Origin: an uncultured Prevotella sp.
GTDB taxonomy: Bacteria > Bacteroidota > Bacteroidia > Bacteroidales > Bacteroidaceae
NCBI GenBank assembly: GCA_937874345.1
Contig: CALNBT010000164.1
Location: forward strand, 1-13,683
Reading direction: 5' to 3'
Length of the DNA: 13,683 nt
This document shows positions 1-7,366 of the stretch, in pieces (the stretch's first letter is position 1; every line of letters starts with the position of its first letter). Under the pieces are notes generated by a model, which ran no database searches, was not told the origin of the DNA, and worked only from the letters and a program-made list of their open reading frames with translations. A program made the position numbers and the translations under genes.

Positions 1-33
1 ACAAAATATCATATATCATATACTTACATTCAT
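1..33. other. AT-rich stretch after the GH3 stop, at the window edge
   Basis: These 33 bases follow the stop codon of the GH3 gene on the minus strand. They are strongly AT-rich and contain a 7-bp tandem repeat (ATATCAT twice, about 6-19). No GC-rich hairpin followed by a T-run is visible, so the operon may continue or terminate to the left of the window. Nothing else can be supported here. Confidence 0.5.
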
Positions 34-2319
34 TTACAAAAGTGTAAAACGAACCTGTTGGACATCCCGGCTATTCGGTCCAACCATCACATCAAAGTCG
101 CCTGGTTCGCATTTATATTCTAACTGTTGGTTGTAAAATTTCAAGTCATCCGGTGTAAGTGTAAAGGTAACCGTCTTGGTTTCTCCCTTCTTTAGTGAGA
201 TACGTTCAAAGCCTTTCAGTTCTTTGACAGGGCGCGATACACTACCCACTAAGTCATGAACATACATTTGAACAATCTCGTCAGCGTCGTAAGCACCGGT
301 ATTGGTAACGTTTACAGAAACCTTTATCTGACCACCGTTGGCACTCATCGTATTGGAACTAAGGGAGGGCTTGCCATATTCAAACGTCGTATAAGACAAT
401 CCGAAGCCAAAAGGATACAGTGGATCGTTGTCTATATCAAGGTAATTGCTACGGAACTTGGTAAACCATTTACCGTCTTCAAGTGGTCTGCCTGTCGGTA
501 AATGATTATAATACAAAGGAATCTGTCCCACACTCTTGGGCATGGTTGCCGTTAGTTTTCCACTTGGAACCTTGTCTCCGAATAGCACGTCACAGATGGC
601 ATCGCCAGCCTCGCTTCCACCGAAGCCCACATTCAGGATTGATGGGAAATTGGCAGCTTCCCAAGTCATCACAGTGGCACGTCCGGCAAAGTAGACCAGC
701 ACAATGGGCTTCCCGGTATTCTTCAAAGCAGTCAAAAGATCACGTTGGGCATCGGGCAACTCCAAATCACTACGACTGCTGCTCTCTCCGGTCATCTCTG
801 AGGCTTCACCTACGGCTGCCACAATGATATCGGCATCTTTAGCAGCATTCAAAGCTTCATCAACCAACTCCTGAGCACTACGGTTATCACGCATCTCGCG
901 GCCGAACATCGTACTACGTGCCTCCAAAGCAGCGTCATACATCAGGTTAGATCCCTTGGCATAGGTTATCTGTGCCTTATTGCCAACCGCTCCTTGCATG
1001 CTCTCGTAAAGTGACTTGTATTTATCAAACGAAGCCGCAACGCTCCATGTTCCGGGCATGTTGGCACGAGTATTGGCCAATGGGCCTACCAATGCAATTT
1101 TACCGGCACGTTTTAAGGGTAGCAGATTACCGTCGTTCTTCAGCAAAACAAATGTCTCTGCAGCTATTCTACGAGCTTCGGCACGATGTTCAGCAGTGTA
1201 GATATCTTTCTTGGCACGCTTGGTGTCGCAGTATTTATATGGATTTTCAAAAAGTCCAAGCTTAAATTTAGCCTCGAGGATACGTCGACATGCCTGATCA
1301 ATGGTCGCTTGCGTGACCTTTCCTTCCTGCAATGACTTTTCTAACGTACCCGAAAAACCTTCAGCGACCATGTCCATATCAATCCCAGCATTGATAGCCA
1401 AGGCTGAAACCTGCTGCAAATCGCCCATTCCGTGAGCAATCATTTCTGAGATCGCCGTATAATCGGTCACAACCATGCCATCGAATTTCCACATGTCGCG
1501 CAACACATCGGTCATCAACCACTTGTTTCCTGTAGCGGGAACACCGTCTACGACGTTGAACGAACTCATTACACTACCAGCCCCAGCCTCTATGGCTGCT
1601 TTATAGGGCGGCATATAATCATTGAACATTCGCCAGTGACTCATGTCTACAGTGTTATAATCACGACCTGCATCAGGCGCTCCATATAATGCAAAGTGTT
1701 TTACACAAGACATCAAGTTGTTGTTGGCTGTAAGGTCCTGACCCTGATATCCTTGAACCATCGCACGACCTATCTGAGAGCCTAAGTACGGATCTTCGCC
1801 ATTTCCCTCACTCATGCGTCCCCAACGGGGGTCGCGAGCGATATCCAGCATGGGACTGAATGTCCAGCAGATACCGTCAGCAGTAGCCTCAACGGCAGCG
1901 ATATGGGCAGAATTCTTGATGGCATCCATATCCCAACTCCAAGAAAGCGAAAACGGAATAGGGAAAACCGTTTCATATCCATGAATAACGTCCATACCGA
2001 AAAGCAAAGGAATTTTAAGTCGGCTTTGCTCTACCGCAATCTTTTGAACCTCGCGAATCTTGTCTACTCCCTTTAGGTTAAACAATCCGCCTACCTCACC
2101 CTTACGTATCTTGTCGGCCACATTGCTGCTCTTTGCCTGTCCGGTTACAATATCACCCGTCACCGGTAGATTAAGCTGACCTATCTTTTCCTGCAGCGTC
2201 ATTTTGCTCATCAGGTTATCGATAAAAGTCTTCATATCAGTTTGGGGCTTGTTTGCGGCGTTCGAAACGAGCGTCACAGCAGATAAAGCCAATGTCAATA
2301 AAATGTTTTTTGTTTGCAT
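34..2319 (-). CDS. bglX: Periplasmic GH3 beta-glucosidase, BglX type
   Basis: A 761-residue glycoside hydrolase family 3 enzyme that should release terminal glucose from beta-linked gluco-oligosaccharides by a retaining mechanism. The N-terminal signal peptide ends near residue 22 (VSNAANK) with no lipobox Cys, so the protein is predicted to be periplasmic. The order is TIM-barrel domain (about 30-360), alpha/beta sandwich (about 385-595), and C-terminal FnIII-like domain (about 660-757). Visible motifs are RDPRWGR (162-168), KHF (207-209) and VVTDY, whose Asp286 is the expected nucleophile. The acid/base Glu probably lies in VGEASEMTGESSSR (503-516); which Glu is not certain. Length and motif order follow E. 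coli BglX closely (EKIGQL, YNTVDMS, RLFNDYMPPYK-like, QIPLYYNHLPTGRP). It is the last visible gene of the operon, starting 11 nt after the stop of the GH144-like gene. Beside such an enzyme, beta-1,2 (sophoro-oligosaccharide) specificity is plausible but is inference. Confidence 0.93.
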   Translation of the reverse strand: MQTKNILLTLALSAVTLVSNAANKPQTDMKTFIDNLMSKMTLQEKIGQLNLPVTGDIVTGQAKSSNVADKIRKGEVGGLFNLKGVDKIREVQKIAVEQSRLKIPLLFGMDVIHGYETVFPIPFSLSWSWDMDAIKNSAHIAAVEATADGICWTFSPMLDIARDPRWGRMSEGNGEDPYLGSQIGRAMVQGYQGQDLTANNNLMSCVKHFALYGAPDAGRDYNTVDMSHWRMFNDYMPPYKAAIEAGAGSVMSSFNVVDGVPATGNKWLMTDVLRDMWKFDGMVVTDYTAISEMIAHGMGDLQQVSALAINAGIDMDMVAEGFSGTLEKSLQEGKVTQATIDQACRRILEAKFKLGLFENPYKYCDTKRAKKDIYTAEHRAEARRIAAETFVLLKNDGNLLPLKRAGKIALVGPLANTRANMPGTWSVAASFDKYKSLYESMQGAVGNKAQITYAKGSNLMYDAALEARSTMFGREMRDNRSAQELVDEALNAAKDADIIVAAVGEASEMTGESSSRSDLELPDAQRDLLTALKNTGKPIVLVYFAGRATVMTWEAANFPSILNVGFGGSEAGDAICDVLFGDKVPSGKLTATMPKSVGQIPLYYNHLPTGRPLEDGKWFTKFRSNYLDIDNDPLYPFGFGLSYTTFEYGKPSLSSNTMSANGGQIKVSVNVTNTGAYDADEIVQMYVHDLVGSVSRPVKELKGFERISLKKGETKTVTFTLTPDDLKFYNQQLEYKCEPGDFDVMVGPNSRDVQQVRFTLL

Positions 2320-2330
2320 GTTGAATGTTC

Positions 2331-3716
2331 TTATTGGTTTACAGTAAAGCCAAGTTTAGTCAATCCGTTTTTGATTTCAGGACAACTCATGAAAAGATTC
2401 CATAATAAGCCGGAACGATAATTCTCGATCATCGGTGCGATCGTCAACTGGTCGATTGCCAGATAATGTGGCACTGTCCAATTATCGTTTTCCGAGAAAG
2501 CGTCATAAAAGCCATATTTGCCCCAAATCCATTGCCCTTTATTCCAGAATCCCTTCAAAGCTGCCATCGACTCTTTAGGTGTATAGGGGAAAGAAGACAA
2601 TGCAGCGGTTGGGGTGATAACGCCCAAGTCGTTGCCAGGAGAATGAGCTGCATATCCAACAACGGAATAGCTGGCTGTCAGCCCCCAACAATCCTGACCA
2701 TAGCCTTTAAAACCTTTTGGATTATCCACACAATAATCATAATCGCTGAGCGCATGATTGCGGGTTACATTCCAATAATCAGCATAATGGTCAGACAGAT
2801 GACGGGGATCTAGCCCAATGTAAGAATATTGTGACCAGAAAAGCGGTCCACCCGTTTCTTCGGCGCCGTTATGTTTCAATTCCAGAGGGTGTCCATAAGG
2901 GGCTGCAGCACTTTTAATGGCGCCACAACGTGCCCACCCTTCGTGATAACATTCGGCTGGTATGCCATGTGTGGGAGATGATGCACCCAGAATATACGCG
3001 ATAAGGCACTCGTTATACCCCTCAAGCGGGAAATTCATTTCCCATCCATAATTGGGAGACCAATGCCAATAAAGCACATTCTTGTTTCCGTTACGGTACC
3101 AAGAGAAATCCATTTCTCGCCACAGACTATCTATGTTTTGAGCCAACAGCTGTTCACTGGCGTTTCCATCCTTAAAATATTGACGGACACAGAGCAGGCT
3201 CGTCATCAGGAACGAACTTTCTACAAGGTCTCCACCATCGTCTTTTTGACCAAAAGGCTTCACTTTTCCGGTTGGTCCATCCATCCAATGCGGCCACATG
3301 CCATGGAATCGATCAGCTTTTGCTAGGTAATTCACTATTTTATGAAGCCGTTGCACGCCAGCGTTACGGTCGATAAAACCTCTGTCAATACCCACCAGCA
3401 AACCGGCGATGCCAAATCCGCTACCACCTGTAGTCACTACATCCTGATCGTTTTGTGGATATTTTCCATCCATATGGATACGTTCACAAGCTAATCCAGA
3501 TGTTTGTTCTGCACCCTCCCACATATAATTGAGATGTACTTTCTGGATATAGTCAAGTAATTCATTGTCATTCTTAAACGACTGTGGTCTGGACAATGCC
3601 TGACTAGCTATCGTTTGGTTGTTTAAATTCGTTTTATTTGAACTGTCTTCTACTGTTTTACAGGTAAAAAGAGTCATGCAAAGAAACGACAAAATAATCA
3701 TTTTAAATACCGTCAT
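2331..3716 (-). CDS. Glycoamylase-domain (GH144-like) lipoprotein glucanase
   Basis: A 461-residue protein covered by a glycoamylase-type (alpha/alpha)6-barrel domain (about 50-455), the fold that includes GH144 beta-1,2-glucanases. Family hallmarks are DLVESSFL (163-170), PLEGYNECLIAYIL (230-243), GVITPTAALSSFPYTP (365-380), YGFYDAFS (401-408), and IENYRSGLLW (430-439). Glu236 in GYNE is a likely active-site residue by family resemblance. The N-terminus has a hydrophobic stretch ending in LFTC, so Cys19 is probably lipidated, though Thr before Cys is not the canonical residue. Met6 would also give a complete signal peptide and is an alternative start. Predicted role: endo- or exo-cleavage of a beta-glucan to short oligosaccharides, probably at the outer membrane, with the neighbouring GH3 enzyme finishing the job. 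The gene lies 13 nt after the GH43-like gene and 11 nt before bglX. Automated pipelines would probably call it 'glucoamylase family protein', which would mislead on the substrate. The domain call is firm, the linkage is inferred. Confidence 0.85.
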   Translation of the reverse strand: MTVFKMIILSFLCMTLFTCKTVEDSSNKTNLNNQTIASQALSRPQSFKNDNELLDYIQKVHLNYMWEGAEQTSGLACERIHMDGKYPQNDQDVVTTGGSGFGIAGLLVGIDRGFIDRNAGVQRLHKIVNYLAKADRFHGMWPHWMDGPTGKVKPFGQKDDGGDLVESSFLMTSLLCVRQYFKDGNASEQLLAQNIDSLWREMDFSWYRNGNKNVLYWHWSPNYGWEMNFPLEGYNECLIAYILGASSPTHGIPAECYHEGWARCGAIKSAAAPYGHPLELKHNGAEETGGPLFWSQYSYIGLDPRHLSDHYADYWNVTRNHALSDYDYCVDNPKGFKGYGQDCWGLTASYSVVGYAAHSPGNDLGVITPTAALSSFPYTPKESMAALKGFWNKGQWIWGKYGFYDAFSENDNWTVPHYLAIDQLTIAPMIENYRSGLLWNLFMSCPEIKNGLTKLGFTVNQ

Positions 3717-3729
3717 GATTGTTTTATTC

Positions 3730-5877
3730 TTATTTTACCTTTACAACGGGAGATTTAGGTGAAACACCCGACTCACCTATTGTTTCGATCGTAAAGTAAT
3801 AATCTTCGTTTAAATCCATCCCTCGGAAATCATATTGATGATTTCCAAGTACTGTGATGCTATTGTAAAGCTTGTCGGGAGCAATTCCAAAATAGATATT
3901 GTATCCATAGGCCTGAGTCGATGGCGACCATGAAATGATCGCATTACGCTTGTCTTTCTTCTCCCGCTTCACAGTAAATTTCTTCACTTTTTCGGGTTGG
4001 TGGCCGTCAGCACGACCGAAAACGCGGAAATCAGACAAGCAAAAGTAACCACCGGATGGCATGTGTAGATTCACTACACGCAGGAAACGCGTATTCAGCG
4101 GCCTTTGCAATTCAACATAATCATGAGGAACATCCCTATCGTTATCACTTTTATCTACCACCAGTTTCCAATCTTTTCCATTGTCACTGGCAAAGATTTG
4201 GTATTGATAGTAAAGGTCGTTTGCCCGATTGTTTTGAACTGTTTTATAGTCATAATAATTCAATTGCAAAGCGTTCACAGTTTTGTTTCCACCCAAATCC
4301 ATTTCTATCCACTCACCCGGATTACCGCTTTTTGCGGCCCAATAGGTTCTTAAATTTTCGTCTGAAAGCGAAGAAGCTGTCAGAGTACTATCGGTTGATG
4401 AAACCTTTACGTCTTTGCCATACGACAGAAGCATCCAACCAGTGAACCTTTTTTCCGGAGAATTCAGGTCTTTGTCGGCATTCCATGTTGGATAATCTCC
4501 GAAAGTAGTACTGCAATACATCACCCCATCCTCATCAAAAGCTACCGGATACAAACCGATGCGTCGTTCGAATTTATATTTCAAGGACAGCATACAGGTT
4601 GCTACGTGCCAATAATGACCATGCTTGTCAGAGAAAGTTCCACCATGTCCTGCACCTTGAACAAATCCACCGGGCTTATAGCTCATTGGATTATGCTTCT
4701 GATAGACGAACGGGCCAAGAGGGTGGTCGCTGACATAGACACCGTCTGCATAAGTTTTAAACTCGGTTCCAGGAGCTCCATACTGTAAATAATACTTACC
4801 ATCATGCTTTGTCATATAAGCTCCCTCTGTAAATGGCTTCAACGTTACCTCGTCATCATTGTTCATTCCAAACCGTTCCCAACCATGTAAATCGGGCAGT
4901 AAGCGAATGGCGTCATAGATTTTGCTGATAGGCGAAAAGTCTTCGCGACTGATTTCGACAGCCTTTAACGGATACTCGTTACTTGATCCGTAATAAAGGT
5001 AAAGCCGTCCATCATCATCCAAAAACAGACAAGGATCCCATGAGGGTAACGTATTCTTTCCTATTGCCTGACGCCAACGTCCGCTAAATGGATCGGTGGT
5101 ATACCAAATGGGCAGGCCTTCATAAGTAGAACCTGTATAGAATAATGTGTCACCTGAAACATACGCTGCAGGGGCACATTGATCATCATCAGTGGGTCTA
5201 CGTTGAAAGCTGGCTGATGTAAAATCCCAATCGCTTAGATTATCAGAGTGATGGAAACCACCTTGATTGGTTGAAAACAATAGATAACGATCTTTATACA
5301 TCAAAGCCATTGGATCAGCCGCAGATCTGAACGAGCCATTGGGCTTTACATTACTGTTCAATGGTTCGTAATTATAGCTAATATTCAACGGATTACAATA
5401 GGTATTCGTTTTGACTTGCGCGGGATTATACCATGTTGTAGCAACGGCATTCTGTCGTGGAAGATTCACGATAGATTCGACATTAGCCTTCACCTTTGGC
5501 TTCATTTGGATATTCACCACACGTTGGTCCACATTTCTATTGACATTTGCAAAATCCATTCCCGGATAGAACACATAAAGATGTTTATCCCAATCAGTTG
5601 CTATGATATGGTATAGACCTTTCGCATCAGTATTACAATGCATGGGACTTGCGAAAAACATCACCGTGGCACCTTCTAATGGTTTTCCTTTTGAATCGGT
5701 AACAACACCAGATATTTCATAGGTTTTATTTACGGGAATATAGTAATCGCTGACCTGACCTTTGACAACTTTGATGGAGTCTTGAGATGAATTAGAACAA
5801 ACTTCACCCGCAAAAGCGGGCAAAGTTAGTCCTAACATCCCTAAATAGATGATGTTGATTTTATTGATAAGATACAT
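3730..5877 (-). CDS. GH43-type glycosidase with CarboxypepD_reg, discoidin and FnIII modules
   Basis: A 715-residue multidomain secreted protein. A signal peptide ends at about residue 23 (PAFAG) without a lipobox. Next come a carboxypeptidase-regulatory-like beta-sandwich (about 52-127, GVVTDSKGKPLEGATV), a GH43-type five-bladed beta-propeller (about 158-465), an F5/8 type C discoidin module (about 480-622) and a C-terminal FnIII-like domain (about 628-715). The three acidic residues expected of GH43 can be placed: Asp188 (SAADPM, base), Asp281 (SWDPCLFLDDDG, pKa modulator) and Glu351 (FTEGAYM, acid). Family 43 enzymes usually remove arabinofuranose, xylose or galactose. The substrate of this one cannot be read from sequence, and the subfamily was not determined. 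The discoidin module probably binds carbohydrate. The start lies one base beyond the susD stop, so translation is probably coupled. The propeller call is firm. Activity on a GH43-type sugar is less sure because the rest of the operon looks glucan-directed. Confidence 0.82.
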   Translation of the reverse strand: MYLINKINIIYLGMLGLTLPAFAGEVCSNSSQDSIKVVKGQVSDYYIPVNKTYEISGVVTDSKGKPLEGATVMFFASPMHCNTDAKGLYHIIATDWDKHLYVFYPGMDFANVNRNVDQRVVNIQMKPKVKANVESIVNLPRQNAVATTWYNPAQVKTNTYCNPLNISYNYEPLNSNVKPNGSFRSAADPMALMYKDRYLLFSTNQGGFHHSDNLSDWDFTSASFQRRPTDDDQCAPAAYVSGDTLFYTGSTYEGLPIWYTTDPFSGRWRQAIGKNTLPSWDPCLFLDDDGRLYLYYGSSNEYPLKAVEISREDFSPISKIYDAIRLLPDLHGWERFGMNNDDEVTLKPFTEGAYMTKHDGKYYLQYGAPGTEFKTYADGVYVSDHPLGPFVYQKHNPMSYKPGGFVQGAGHGGTFSDKHGHYWHVATCMLSLKYKFERRIGLYPVAFDEDGVMYCSTTFGDYPTWNADKDLNSPEKRFTGWMLLSYGKDVKVSSTDSTLTASSLSDENLRTYWAAKSGNPGEWIEMDLGGNKTVNALQLNYYDYKTVQNNRANDLYYQYQIFASDNGKDWKLVVDKSDNDRDVPHDYVELQRPLNTRFLRVVNLHMPSGGYFCLSDFRVFGRADGHQPEKVKKFTVKREKKDKRNAIISWSPSTQAYGYNIYFGIAPDKLYNSITVLGNHQYDFRGMDLNEDYYFTIETIGESGVSPKSPVVKVK

Positions 5878-5878
5878 T

Positions 5879-7348
5879 TTATTCGCTGATTGGTGTCTTC
5901 GCTAAATCAGGATTGCTCGTAAGCTGGTCGAATGGAATAGGATAATAGGTCTTATCTTTTGTCCAACCCTTTGGTCCTAAGACGGATTCTGCTTTACCGG
6001 TACGAACCAAGTCATTGTATCTTTCACCCCATTCACAGCAGAGTTCCATTCTACGCTCATCGAGAATCTGATCAATCGTTACATTCGTAATGGCTGGCAT
6101 TTTTGCACGAGCTCTAACAAGATTGAATGGTTGATCACCATTCTTTCCGAGACGAACTTTAGCTTCTGCATTCATTAAGAGTACATCTGCATAACGGAAG
6201 ACACGAATATTATTATTAGCGCCATACTTGGTGCGACCGGGTGTAAGTTCATTAAATGGTGTATATGCCTTACCATTCCAGCAATCGGTCTGCGTTGGGT
6301 TCTGTAAAGGTCGAATGACATCGCCACTTGGTGTAGTGGTACCAGCCTCCAAGAAGGAGGTGGTGTAACGTACCGTTTCTCCTCTTTGCTTCGCCCAATC
6401 ACGGAAGCTCTTGTACAATCCGATGAATCCCCAACCAGAGATGTCCCCATCGTTTGCTGGTCCTTGGAATACAAACCACACGTCTGCATCAACCATATCC
6501 CCAGAGCCTAGACCGAAGTCGGTTGTCTGACATTCAAAAAGTGATTCATTAGAAAGTTTTCCTGGAATTTTGAATGCTTCATAGAAATCAGGATAGAGTT
6601 GGAATTTGCCACTACTGATAATCTGATCGGTCAATGACTCAACCTTTGCATATTCGCCCATATTTAGATACACTTTTGCAGCAAGCATCATCGCAGAATA
6701 AGCAGATACGGCACCCATGTGTTCCATCTCGTTAGGACGTAACTTAGGCGTGTTGTCTATCGTAAATTGCAGGTCATCTAAGATATACTTGTAAACAGTC
6801 TCAACAGAAGAGCGAGTCAAATCGGTCTGGCTATTCGATTTCAAAATAGTGACAGGACCAAATGCTTGTGTCAACCGATAATAAACATAAGCACGCAAAA
6901 ACTTTACTTCACCTGCATAAGCATTTTTCTTTGCCAAGTCAGAAGACGCTGTAATGTTTTTGCCATAACTATCAAGAGACTCAAGAGCTGCATTGGCAAC
7001 TTTGATGATACCATAATATTGGTTCCACATTTCGTTGAGACCCCAGAAGCCATTATCATATTTATAATTACCAAAATCAACAAGCGACTGTTGGTCGTCA
7101 ACACGCCCAGACCACACATCATCGTCTCTAACGATAGACAAAGGCCAAACAACCCAGTGCATCGCACCGGTTCTAATCCTTGCATACACACCGGAAACCG
7201 GTTGATACATATTGCTGATGTTCGTGAAATCAACACTTTGCTCTGGGACACTGTTCTCAGGTGCCTTATCCAAGTAATCGCTGCATGAGGTAAATGCACC
7301 CATCAATAGTGTGATTGCAATGGCTGATATATATTTATTCAATTTCAT
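5879..7348 (-). CDS. SusD/RagB-family surface glycan-binding lipoprotein
   Basis: A 489-residue SusD homologue, which caps the SusC barrel at the cell surface and hands glycan to it. The signal peptide ends in the lipobox FTSC, so Cys22 is lipidated; acidic residues follow (CSDYLD), as is usual for surface-exported lipoproteins of this phylum. The TPR-like N-terminal SusD region spans roughly 23-240 and includes EVKFLRAYVYYRLTQAFGPV (147-166). The C-terminal RagB/SusD region contains RYADVLLMNAEA (385-396), ILDERRMELCCEWGERYNDL (428-447) and YYPIPFDQLTSNP (468-480). The length is slightly below the usual 500-600 residues, but both halves are complete. Trp and Tyr residues at 65-79 and 102-112 may contribute to the sugar platform, but this cannot be assigned without a structure. 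The gene starts 18 nt after the susC stop, as expected for a co-transcribed SusC/SusD pair. No separate SusE/SusF-type binding protein follows it. Confidence 0.96.
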   Translation of the reverse strand: MKLNKYISAIAITLLMGAFTSCSDYLDKAPENSVPEQSVDFTNISNMYQPVSGVYARIRTGAMHWVVWPLSIVRDDDVWSGRVDDQQSLVDFGNYKYDNGFWGLNEMWNQYYGIIKVANAALESLDSYGKNITASSDLAKKNAYAGEVKFLRAYVYYRLTQAFGPVTILKSNSQTDLTRSSVETVYKYILDDLQFTIDNTPKLRPNEMEHMGAVSAYSAMMLAAKVYLNMGEYAKVESLTDQIISSGKFQLYPDFYEAFKIPGKLSNESLFECQTTDFGLGSGDMVDADVWFVFQGPANDGDISGWGFIGLYKSFRDWAKQRGETVRYTTSFLEAGTTTPSGDVIRPLQNPTQTDCWNGKAYTPFNELTPGRTKYGANNNIRVFRYADVLLMNAEAKVRLGKNGDQPFNLVRARAKMPAITNVTIDQILDERRMELCCEWGERYNDLVRTGKAESVLGPKGWTKDKTYYPIPFDQLTSNPDLAKTPISE

Positions 7349-7366
7349 TGTTTCGAATTTTAAAGA

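Noticed and set aside
1..33. Operon terminator after the GH3 gene
   Set aside because: No GC-containing hairpin with a following T-run is present on the minus strand in the 33 bases available.
4056..4445. Plus-strand open frame of 129 codons opposite the GH43-like gene
   Set aside because: It lies wholly antisense to a well-supported CDS, its translation has no recognizable motif or coherent hydrophobic pattern, and the minus-strand frame explains the region.
6866..7299. Overlapping open frames of about 130-140 codons on both strands inside susD
   Set aside because: They are in alternative frames of the susD-like gene, whose lipobox and N-terminal domain are encoded here; the alternative products look like no known protein.
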